Source: Streptomyces katrae
GTDB lineage: Bacteria; Actinomycetota; Actinomycetes; Streptomycetales; Streptomycetaceae
NCBI RefSeq assembly: GCF_000966975.1
Contig: NZ_JZWV01000265.1
Coordinates: 1 to 18,337 of the forward strand
DNA length: 18,337 bases
Reading direction: 5' to 3'
Part shown: positions 6,747 to 12,875 of the stretch, in pieces
Position numbering within the stretch: position 1 is the stretch's first letter
Layout of the letters: each line of letters begins with the position of its first letter
Notes under the pieces: generated by a model
Told to the model about the DNA's origin: nothing
What the model saw: only the letters and a program-made list of their open reading frames with translations
Databases searched by the model: none
Translations under genes and position numbers: made by a program

Positions 6747-7503
6747 CGTCACGTCCGTTCGACCGGCCGACCCATGCGTCGACGTCGTACCCGAGGCGTT
6801 CCCAGTACCCGGGTTCGACGTCACGGGTGACGGTGATGCCGGAGAGCCACTTCGCCGATTTGTAGAAGTACATGGGGGCGACGTACAGCCGGACGGGACC
6901 TCCGTGGGAGTGGCGCATCGGCTCGTCCTGCATGCGCAGCGCCACCATGACGTCGTCCCGGCGGGCCTGGGGGAGGGTCAGGCTCTCGGTGTACGTGCCG
7001 TCGAAACAGCTGAAGCGCACGGCCCGGGCCTCCGGTCGGACCCCGGCCGCGTCGAGCAGCCGTGCCAGCGGCACTCCCTCGAAGGACGTGCCGGGTACCC
7101 GCCAGCCCGTGACGCACTGGACGTCCCGCACCACCCGGGTCTGCGGGAGCCTCTGCAGCGCGTCGAGCGTGTACGTCGTGGGACGTTCGACCAGGCCGTC
7201 GACGGTCAGGCGGTAGTTCTCGGGGCCCCGCTCGGGGACGGACGCGGCCACCGAGTAGTAACGGAACCCGCCGCCGTTCGGCAGCAGGCCGGTGAGGCTG
7301 GTGGGGTCCTTCTCGGAGGCGGCGCCGAGGAACGCCTCGAAGCCGCCCTGTACGTACGGGGCGGTGGCCAGCGCGGCCGCGCCGAGCCCGACCATGCCGA
7401 GGACGAGCCGACGTCCGATCGGCGTGCCGTGGCCGTCCGGGTCGGGCTGGGCGGCGGGGCCGGCCCGGCGGGGTGGGGGCGGGGGTGCGGGTACGGGGCT
7501 CAC
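6730..7503 (-). CDS. Sulfite-oxidase-type molybdopterin-dependent oxidoreductase
   Basis: The product (257 residues from the GTG at 7503) has a proline-rich N-terminus, then IGRRLVLGMVGLGAAALATA (29-48), a twin-arginine followed by a hydrophobic stretch. That suggests Tat export or membrane anchoring. The catalytic domain is the Oxidored_molyb fold: RLTVDGLVERPTTYTLDAL, VRDVQCVTGW with the Mo-binding Cys130, then FSCFDGTYTESL and PVRLYVAPMYFYKSAKWLSGI. It would bind a mononuclear molybdopterin cofactor outside the membrane and hand electrons to the cytochrome b encoded next. Its substrate is unknown; relatives include sulfite oxidase and MsrP/YedY. A GTG at 7536 is an alternative start adding 11 residues, and neither has a strong ribosome site. 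Confidence 0.85.
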   Translation of the reverse strand: MSPVPAPPPPPRRAGPAAQPDPDGHGTPIGRRLVLGMVGLGAAALATAPYVQGGFEAFLGAASEKDPTSLTGLLPNGGGFRYYSVAASVPERGPENYRLTVDGLVERPTTYTLDALQRLPQTRVVRDVQCVTGWRVPGTSFEGVPLARLLDAAGVRPEARAVRFSCFDGTYTESLTLPQARRDDVMVALRMQDEPMRHSHGGPVRLYVAPMYFYKSAKWLSGITVTRDVEPGYWERLGYDVDAWVGRSNGRDDAPTV

Positions 7504-7578
7504 GTGGCGATTCGACCACCGCCGGCACCCCCGCACCAGACCTGGCGGCCGTCCGTCAGACTTCCGTCACACCTGGTC

Positions 7579-7602
7579 GGTCGGCCGGTTGGGCGGCCGG
7601 CC
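7579..7602 (-). terminator. Candidate hairpin terminator after the MerR gene
   Basis: GGTCGGCCG (7579-7587) and CGGCCGGCC (7594-7602) pair over 9 bp with one G-T wobble around a GTTGGG loop, 8 bases past the MerR-type stop at 7611. It separates that gene from the molybdopterin gene on the same strand. Confidence 0.45.
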
Positions 7603-7610
7603 TCTTCACT

Positions 7611-8432
7611 TCAGGACCGGACGACCGGTGCCTGCAACTCCGTCACCCACTCGTCGCGGTTCTCGGGGCACTCCAGGTTGATTTCGCGGGGGTATCCGGC
7701 CGACCGGTAGCCGTGGGCGTCGATCCAGCGGGCCAGGGTCTGGGCGGTGGGGAGCACGGTGTCCATCGAGCCGCGGTGCACGACGGTCGCCGCCTGCTCG
7801 ACGGGAGGCAGGTCGAGCACGCGGAAGGGACCGTCCTGGAGCGGGGCGCAGACCTGGACGCCCGCGTGGACGCTGATCCTGCCGCCGCCCTCCGGCGCGT
7901 CCTCGTAGTACGCGACGCCGGGACCGGTGGGGATGATGCCGGCCGCTCCCAGGAGCCGGAACAGCTCGTCGTAGAGCGGCCCGATGACCGGTCCGATGTC
8001 CTCGGGCCCGAAACTCTCGGCGGTCGCGGTCAGCTCCGCGACCCGGACGGCGGGAAGGTTCTTGATGACGACGTCGTCGACGGACATGCGCCCCTCGCTC
8101 TCGATGGCCCGGAGCCTCGCCTCGACCTGCACCAGCCGTGCCCCCGCGGCGGCCACGGCGCTCTCCAGCTCGGCCTGCCGCAGCCGCAGCATGCCGCGCA
8201 GCTCCTCGGCTCCGACCTTCTCGTCCACGATGTCGTGGACCTGTTGGAGGGTGAAGCCGAGGTCTTTGAGCGCGATGATCCGGTTGAGGCGGGCGAGCTG
8301 GGCCGCGGTGTAGTGGCGGTAGCCGTTGTGGGGGTCGACGTGGGCCGGTCGCAACAGGCCGGTCGCGTCGTAGTGACGCAGCATCCGGACCGAGACGCGG
8401 CCGTGCCGGGCGAAGTCTCCGATGGTGAACAT
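7611..8432 (-). CDS. MerR-family regulator with GyrI-like effector domain
   Basis: The 273-residue product begins with a MerR winged helix-turn-helix (FTIGDFARHGRVSVRMLRHYDATGLLRPA, then NGYRHYTAAQLARLNRI). A dimerisation coiled coil follows (about 80-118: EELRGMLRLRQAELESAVAAAGARLVQVEARLRAIE). A C-terminal GyrI/BmrR-like domain fills about 125-273, ending in the typical INLECPENRDEWVTELQ. Such proteins bind bulky, often cationic small molecules and activate promoters with long spacers. The start at 8432 is chosen because it begins at the conserved MFTIG and follows CGGAGAC; a GTG at 8459 is unlikely. No obvious transporter target lies next to it, so it probably autoregulates through the MerR-type promoter just upstream. 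Confidence 0.9.
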   Translation of the reverse strand: MFTIGDFARHGRVSVRMLRHYDATGLLRPAHVDPHNGYRHYTAAQLARLNRIIALKDLGFTLQQVHDIVDEKVGAEELRGMLRLRQAELESAVAAAGARLVQVEARLRAIESEGRMSVDDVVIKNLPAVRVAELTATAESFGPEDIGPVIGPLYDELFRLLGAAGIIPTGPGVAYYEDAPEGGGRISVHAGVQVCAPLQDGPFRVLDLPPVEQAATVVHRGSMDTVLPTAQTLARWIDAHGYRSAGYPREINLECPENRDEWVTELQAPVVRS

Positions 8433-8864
8433 GATGTCTCCGAGTCGACCGCCTGACACGGTGTGAGGGTCAAGAAGCTACTCGGCCGCCGGGGTGCGGC
8501 GGAGCGCGGGGGCGCCTCCGCCGGCCTGGGGCCTCCGCCACCGTCCCGTCCTCCAGCTACCGCCGGGACCTGACTGTCAGTGCCGTCGAGTACGTTCGTG
8601 CTGCGCGGTCGGCATCCGGGGAATCCAGCTCCGTAATACAACGGCCTCCCTGGTCTGTCCGAGGGTGGCCCGGTCCTGAACCGGGACCTATTCGTCGTCC
8701 AGGCATCGTCGAGGGGTGGAAGAGTCCTGCCCGTGCCGACCGCGCGACCACACCGACGCGGCGTTCCCGATCCGGCGTCATGGACCCGGGCGGTGAACTC
8801 CTTTGGCGGCGTCGGCCGTTCGTCCGCCTCGCACCCGCCCCGCCCTCCGGAAGGACCCCGCCCC
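8433..8864. other. Divergent intergenic region between the MerR and C39 genes
   Basis: I support no gene in these 432 bases. The MerR-type promoter lies at 8443-8473. The short dyad CTGACTGTCAG is at 8570-8580, and CCCGGT-N5-ACCGGG (8669-8685) can form a hairpin. TAATAC near 8635 could be a -10 box for the C39 gene, but no convincing -35 is seen. In-frame extension of the C39 ORF to 8733 lacks a ribosome site. Confidence 0.5.
8443..8473 (-). promoter_or_regulatory. MerR-type autoregulated promoter with 19-bp spacer and dyad
   Basis: On the minus strand TTGACC (8473-8468) and TCGACT (8448-8443) are 19 bp apart, the unusually long spacing typical of MerR-controlled promoters. Centred in the spacer is a dyad, CCTGACAC-G-GTGTGAGG (8452-8468 on the plus strand), with 7 of 8 arm bases paired. 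The -10 match is weak (3 of 6), and the start codon lies only 10 bases beyond it. Confidence 0.5.
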
Positions 8865-9479
8865 GTGCCCGACCCCGACCTGCCGTTCCCCACCGTCACG
8901 CAGTACGCCAGCCCGGACCTGATCTCCGCGATCGTCTACGACGGCCACGACCAGGGAGCCGATCCCCGCTGGGCCGAGAGCGGAGCCCCCGACGCCGACA
9001 CCTACCGCACCTGGTGCGGCCACATGTGCGGCATCGCCTGCCTGCGCATGGCTCTCCTGGCCCGAGACGGCGACGCGCCCAGCCTGTTCGAACTCCTCGA
9101 CGGCGCCCGGACGTACGGGGCGTACACCGAGGATCCGGACACCGGAGCGATCCGCGGCCTGATCTACGCCCCGTTCGCCCGGTACGTACAGGCCGTCCAC
9201 CGCCTGCACGCCCAGGTCCACCCGACCCTGCCGGTGCCCGACCTGCTGGCCCTGCTCGACTCCGGCCGGCTGGTCATGGCCTCGGTGCACCGGGAGATCC
9301 GCCGCCCCGAGAACCCGGCCCCCGGCAAGGGCGGGCACCTCGTGCTCGTCACCGGCCGCCGGGGTGACACCGTGCACTTCCGCAACCCGTCCGGTCACAC
9401 CGACCGGACCCGCACCGCGAGCCTGCCGGTCGCCGCGTTCGCCGAGTTCTTCGCCGGCCGCGGAGTGTCCCTGACCTGA
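8865..9479 (+). CDS. C39-like (papain-fold) cysteine peptidase family protein
   Basis: The 204-residue product looks like a Peptidase_C39_2-type protein. WCGHMCGIACLRMAL carries the likely nucleophile Cys55 in a CGxACL motif. GKGGHLVLVTG holds the general base His158, and HFRNPSG gives Asn174 as the third residue. No signal peptide, transporter domain or lipobox is seen, so unlike bacteriocin-processing C39 domains it stands alone and is probably cytosolic. The GTG at 8865 (MPDPDLPF) follows GGAAGGA and is preferred over a longer form from 8733. No precursor peptide or lanthipeptide gene is nearby. It might be a peptidase, transglutaminase-like enzyme or inactive binder. Confidence 0.75.
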   Translation: MPDPDLPFPTVTQYASPDLISAIVYDGHDQGADPRWAESGAPDADTYRTWCGHMCGIACLRMALLARDGDAPSLFELLDGARTYGAYTEDPDTGAIRGLIYAPFARYVQAVHRLHAQVHPTLPVPDLLALLDSGRLVMASVHREIRRPENPAPGKGGHLVLVTGRRGDTVHFRNPSGHTDRTRTASLPVAAFAEFFAGRGVSLT

Positions 9480-9636
9480 CCAGGGGGGCGGGCGCGCGCG
9501 GACGACGGGGCCCGTGCCGGACGGCGCTCGCCGGGGCGGTGCCACAGCGGCCCGGGAGGTGGTCGGTGACACTTGTCAGGATGAGGTGCCGCAGGTACGA
9601 AAAGACACCGCGCCTGAAGGGTAGGGCCACCGGAGT

Positions 9637-10506
9637 TCACCAGCGGACGGCGGTGAAGTCGATCGGCCGCGGCCGTAACAGCCGGGTGCGCTCGGCCAGT
9701 GCGCCCAGTCGGCGGGACATCTCGTCGACGGGCAGCCGGCGGCGGTCGCCGTGGCCGGGGAGGACCCACTCGAACCGGAGCAGTCCGGCCACCCTGGCCA
9801 GTGCGGCGGCCAACTCCTCGATGGAGTACCAGGTCACGCTTTCCGCGACTTCGAGATCACCGGTGGTGCGTGACCAGTAGAAGCTGTCCCCGCTGAAGCA
9901 GTAGCGGTCGTCGGCGAGGTAGAGCACGCTGCCCGCGGTGTGGCCGGGCAGCGGATGGGCGGTGACTCCCTCCCCGATCTCCACCGGTTCGAGACCGCGG
10001 ATCACCTCGTCCGCGTCGGGCGCCGCATCGAGGTCGCCCTCGTGGATCCACAACCGGGCGCCGAAGCGGTCCGCGTAGCGGCGGCCGTGTGCGGCGTGGT
10101 CGCGATGGGTGAGCAGCACGTCCGTGACCGGACCCGATGCCGCGTAGCGCTCGGCGAGGGCAGGGCTCCAGCGCGGAGTGTCGATCATCATGGCCGTTCC
10201 CGAGGGCCGCAGCAGCAGGTACGAGTTGGCCCCCGCGGTGTGCTGCGAGTTGTGGCCGCACAGCAGCACTCCGCCGTCCAAGGCCATCGGGAAGGGGTCG
10301 AGCCGTCGGTCCGGTGGCCCGGAGGTGTGGCGGATGGAGCGGGTGGGGCAGGCGAAGACGGCCGCGTGGACGCGCCGCCTCTCCGCCTCGTCGCGCGGCG
10401 GGCGCAGGAACCGCGACGTTCCGTCGACCTCGCCGATCAGGTCGGGTGCGAGCTGTCGCGCGACATCGCAGTTGGAGCAACGGTCGTCCACGTACCAGCC
10501 GTCCAC
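9637..10506 (-). CDS. Metallo-beta-lactamase-fold protein with N-terminal ferredoxin-like domain
   Basis: The 289-residue product joins two domains. Residues 1-60 look like a divergent mono-cluster ferredoxin: CSNC at Cys10/Cys13 and ACPTRSI at Cys53. Residues 70-260 are a metallo-beta-lactamase fold: LLTHRDHAAH (132-140), PGHTAGS with His189, FSGDSFYW with Asp207 and LPGHGD with His252. Aligned to HxHxDH the first His is replaced by Leu132, so the metal site is not classical. Members are usually called glyoxalase II-like hydrolases, but the reaction for this fused type is not established. The GTG at 10506 follows GGAG at good spacing. It is convergent with the C39 gene; the 157 bases between them hold no clear gene or terminator. 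Confidence 0.85.
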   Translation of the reverse strand: MDGWYVDDRCSNCDVARQLAPDLIGEVDGTSRFLRPPRDEAERRRVHAAVFACPTRSIRHTSGPPDRRLDPFPMALDGGVLLCGHNSQHTAGANSYLLLRPSGTAMMIDTPRWSPALAERYAASGPVTDVLLTHRDHAAHGRRYADRFGARLWIHEGDLDAAPDADEVIRGLEPVEIGEGVTAHPLPGHTAGSVLYLADDRYCFSGDSFYWSRTTGDLEVAESVTWYSIEELAAALARVAGLLRFEWVLPGHGDRRRLPVDEMSRRLGALAERTRLLRPRPIDFTAVRW

Positions 10507-10872
10507 GGCAGGTCTCCGTTCCGGGGCGAAAGACCCCGATCGGGGCCCTCCGACAGGAATACCCCACCTCCGGCGGCAACAGCCAGGCCCTGCCGATCTT
10601 GTACTTTCGCCCCCGGTGCGCTCTCACGGCGTCCTGCGGGACACGAGGCGGCGGGGGAGGGCCCGTGGGGGAAGAGCCGGGATCCCGCGTTCACCTCATG
10701 GCGTCCGCCATCGCCGGCTGTGCACGGGACGAGCCGGGTGCCCAGGGCGCGGGGTGCCCTTCGCTGGCTGGGGTTCGCCGGGTCGGGGCGATCGGGTGAA
10801 GACGCTTGCGCCCGCCGACGAGGGACGGCCCCCACGTACGGCGGGAGGTGGCGGGGGAGTGGCCGCCCGTTC
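10507..10872. other. Intergenic region upstream of the MBL gene
   Basis: No gene is supported in these 366 bases between the MBL start and the end of the broken response regulator. They hold the palindromic cluster at 10523-10545 and a short perfect palindrome, ATGGCG-TC-CGCCAT (10698-10711). The rest resembles decayed high-GC sequence with only shadow ORFs. Confidence 0.5.
10523..10545. promoter_or_regulatory. Palindromic cluster upstream of the MBL gene, possible weak DevR-like box
   Basis: GGGGCGAAAGACCCC (10523-10537) is an inverted repeat that matches GGGCCG-N2-CGGCCC at 9 of 12 positions. It overlaps a perfect 12-bp palindrome, CCCCGATCGGGG (10534-10545). It lies 17-40 bases before the GTG of the MBL gene, where it could be an operator or a leader hairpin. 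It is the weakest member of the box family. Confidence 0.3.
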
Positions 10873-11476
10873 CTATTCGGCGGCCGGTACGGGATGCCGG
10901 CTCGGCGGAGTCAGGGTGTGGCTGGCGATGACCGCGGCCTGGACGCGGCGTTCGACGCCGAGCTTGGTGAAGAGCCGGGAGATGATGTTCTTGACGGTCT
11001 TCTCGGAGAGGTGGAGCCGTTTGCCGATCTCGCGGTTGGTGAGCCCTTCGCTGACCATGACCAGGATCTCCTTCTCCCGGTCGGTGAGTCCGGGCAGACC
11101 GGGTGACCAGGTCGGTGCCGGTGATCTGCTTCAGTACGTAGCCGGACGCGCCGGCCATGACCGCGTCCAGTAGCGCTTCCTCATCGTCGAACGAGGTCAG
11201 CATCAGGCAGGCCAGTTCCGGCATCCGCGAGCGCAGTTCGCGGCAGACACTGACCCCGTCGCCGTCCTGGAGCCGGACGTCGAGGACCGCGACCTGGGGG
11301 CGCAGCGCGGGGATCCGGACCAACGCCTGTTCGGCCGTGGACGCTTCACCGACCACGGTCAGGTCGGGCTCGGCGTCCAGCAGGTCGTGCACGCCCCGGC
11401 GTACGACTTCGTGGTCGTCCAGCAGGAAGACGCTGATGGGCGTCTTCGCCGGTGACGGGGCGTCGCTGGCGTTCAT
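10873..11476 (-). pseudogene. DevR/OsdR-like NarL-type response regulator, broken by deletion and frameshift
   Basis: An excellent ribosome site (AAGGAG) precedes the ATG at 11476. The receiver domain is intact: acidic pair Asp20-Asp21 in FLLDDHE, phospho-acceptor Asp66 in VAVLDVRL, Thr94 in LMLTSFD, and Lys116 in GYVLKQITG. After GTDLVT (codon ending 11102) the frame turns to nonsense. Another frame starting at 11100 reads [26 protein letters not shown] and continues through the LuxR/NarL helix-turn-helix to a TAG at 10873. The linker and last receiver helix, roughly 20-35 residues in relatives, are missing. As written the receiver frame runs on to 10691 as a 261-residue fusion without a DNA-binding domain. 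No histidine kinase is adjacent. Relatives control oxygen-limitation responses, which fits the neighbouring stress-protein and arc genes. Confidence 0.85.
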
Positions 11477-11540
11477 CACGCAACTCCTTGGCTGGCTTCG
11501 TCCGGCACGCGCGCGAACTCCTGCATGGTGCCGCGCCCAA

Positions 11541-11568
11541 GGGCCGATCGGACAGGGCCGAACGGCCC
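11541..11568. promoter_or_regulatory. Tandem GGGCCG-N2-CGGCCC boxes upstream of the response regulator
   Basis: AGGGCCGAACGGCCCT (11554-11569) contains a perfect 14-bp box (11555-11568). Directly next to it GGGCCGATCGGACA (11541-11554) matches 10 of 12 fixed positions. The perfect box is centred about 85 bases before the response-regulator start, a normal activator position, suggesting autoregulation. Confidence 0.55.
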
Positions 11569-11719
11569 TCTTCCTCGTACCCGCCGGCAGGACGTCGGGG
11601 CGGGTAGGAGGAAGGGGGCCGACCACGAGACCACGGCGAAGGCCGCCCGTTGGCTCGTATGTGGCGAACGAACCCGGAAGTCCTGAGACAGTGGACGCTG
11701 TTGATGCGATCCGATGACA

Positions 11720-11742
11720 CACCGGCCCGGTCCGGTCCGGTG
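11720..11742 (-). terminator. Candidate hairpin terminator after the universal stress protein gene
   Basis: CACCGG (11720-11725) and CCGGTG (11737-11742) are perfect arms around an 11-base GC-rich loop, starting 10 bases past the stop of the stress-protein gene at 11753. There is no T-run. Confidence 0.4.
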
Positions 11743-11752
11743 CGGCGCTGTC

Positions 11753-12676
11753 TCAGGCGTGCGGTACGACCGCGACCGGAGCGGCGGAGTGGTGGAGCAC
11801 GGCGTGGGCGACGGGCCCGAGGTGAGTGCCGATCGCCGAGTGGCGGACCCGCCGGCCGACGACCATCAGCGAGGCGTTCGCCGAGGCCGCGACGAGGTGG
11901 CCGGCCGCCCGGCCCACCGCGCACTCCTCCTCGACCCGGACCTCGGGGTACTTGCCCCGCCAGGGTCGCAGCGCGTCCCCGAGTGCGCCGGCCGCACCTG
12001 CCGCGATGCCGTCCCGTACCTCGGGGGCGATCAGCGCTGGGTCGAAGCCGTAGGCGGGCGGCATGCTCCATCCGTGGACCACGCGCAGCGGGGCCCGGCG
12101 TGCGGCCGCCGCGTCGAAGGCGTATTCGAGGAGCTCGTCACACGGGCGCGCGAGGTCCAGTCCGAGCACGACCGGCCGGTAGGCGCCTTCCTGCGGCCCG
12201 CTGCCGTCGGGCGTCGGCAGGTGGGCGCTGTCCGTCCCGGAGCCGGTCCGTACGATGACCACCGGGCGTTCGGCGTGGGCGAGTACGGCCTGGGAGACGG
12301 ACCCGACGAGGAATCCCGTCATCGCCCCCAGCCCGCGGGAGCCGAGGACCAGTACTTCGGCTTCCTGCGCCGCGTCGGTCAGGACCGTCACAGGCCTGCC
12401 GTCCACCTGCTCCGTGGTCATCTCCAGGCCGGGGTGACGTTCTGTCAGCTGCTGGAAGACGTCCTGCGGGATGTGCTCGCCCCAGTACTCGGTCGAGGCC
12501 GGGACAGGGGCTGAGGTCCCGGCGAGCGACGCGTAGCCGTAGGGCGGGGCCCAGCGTTCCACCGCGTGCAGCAGCTTGAGCGGGAGCCGGCGGAGCCGGG
12601 CCTCGTTCGCGGCCCACTCGGCGGCGGCCGACGATGCGGGGGATCCGTCCAGGCCCACGACGACGGTACGTGACAT
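11753..12676 (-). CDS. Tandem universal stress protein (two UspA domains)
   Basis: The 307-residue product contains two UspA domains. Domain 1 (about 1-145) starts TVVVGLDGSPASS and keeps the ATP-binding signature G-2x-G-9x-G-S as GSRGLGAMTGFLVGSVS. Domain 2 (about 165-307) starts VVLGLDLARP, and its matching segment GRRVRHSAIGTHLGPVA lacks the second Gly and the Ser, so it probably does not bind ATP. Such proteins are cytosolic and are strongly induced under hypoxia in DevR/DosR regulons, which fits the upstream palindromes and the neighbouring regulator. GGAGGA lies 5 bases before the ATG, inside an inverted repeat (12680-12693) that could partly mask it. The downstream partner is unknown. 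Confidence 0.92.
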   Translation of the reverse strand: MSRTVVVGLDGSPASSAAAEWAANEARLRRLPLKLLHAVERWAPPYGYASLAGTSAPVPASTEYWGEHIPQDVFQQLTERHPGLEMTTEQVDGRPVTVLTDAAQEAEVLVLGSRGLGAMTGFLVGSVSQAVLAHAERPVVIVRTGSGTDSAHLPTPDGSGPQEGAYRPVVLGLDLARPCDELLEYAFDAAAARRAPLRVVHGWSMPPAYGFDPALIAPEVRDGIAAGAAGALGDALRPWRGKYPEVRVEEECAVGRAAGHLVAASANASLMVVGRRVRHSAIGTHLGPVAHAVLHHSAAPVAVVPHA

Positions 12677-12679
12677 GGT

Positions 12680-12693
12680 GTTCCTCCAGGAAC
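12680..12693 (-). promoter_or_regulatory. Inverted repeat overlapping the stress-protein ribosome site
   Basis: GTTCCTCCAGGAAC has perfect 6-bp arms. On the mRNA strand, GTTCC and GGAAC can form a 5-bp stem with a TGGA loop that takes up part of the GGAGGA ribosome site immediately before the ATG at 12676. Confidence 0.35.
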
Positions 12694-12763
12694 GTGTGCG
12701 AGAGAGCGACCGCCGTCGGCGGCGCGTGTCCCACCCTCCCGCTCCGCGCGGTGGAGGGGGGAT

Positions 12764-12799
12764 GGTCCGGGTGGCCCTGGGCGCGGGGCCGAACGTCCT
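12764..12799. promoter_or_regulatory. Two imperfect GGGCCG-N2-CGGCCC boxes upstream of the stress protein
   Basis: GGTCCGGGTGGCCC (12764-12777) and GGGCCGAACGTCCT (12786-12799) each match 10 of 12 fixed positions. They are 22 bp apart, two helical turns, so dimers would sit on the same face. They lie about 94 and 116 bases before the stress-protein start. Confidence 0.4.
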
Positions 12800-12851
12800 T
12801 CCGATACGGGGCCGGAGGAAGGCCGTACCGTGACACCCCGAGGCCCGCAGT

Positions 12852-12872
12852 CGGCTTCGGCTACCGGAGCCG
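12852..12872 (-). terminator. Candidate terminator of the arc operon
   Basis: CGGCTTCGG (12852-12860) pairs with CCGGAGCCG (12864-12872) around a CTA loop, with one G-T wobble. It begins 4 bases after the antiporter stop at 12876. A 9-bp stem right behind the last operon gene fits a terminator, though without a T-run. Confidence 0.5.
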
Positions 12873-12875
12873 GGC

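Noticed and set aside
5521..7710. 729-residue plus-strand ORF
   Set aside because: It crosses the SGNH gene, the intergenic hairpins and two minus-strand genes. Its composition is low-complexity Arg/Pro/Ala, typical of shadow frames in high-GC DNA.
10698..10711. ATGGCG-TC-CGCCAT palindrome as an operator
   Set aside because: It is far from any start codon and not repeated elsewhere; short palindromes of this kind are expected by chance.
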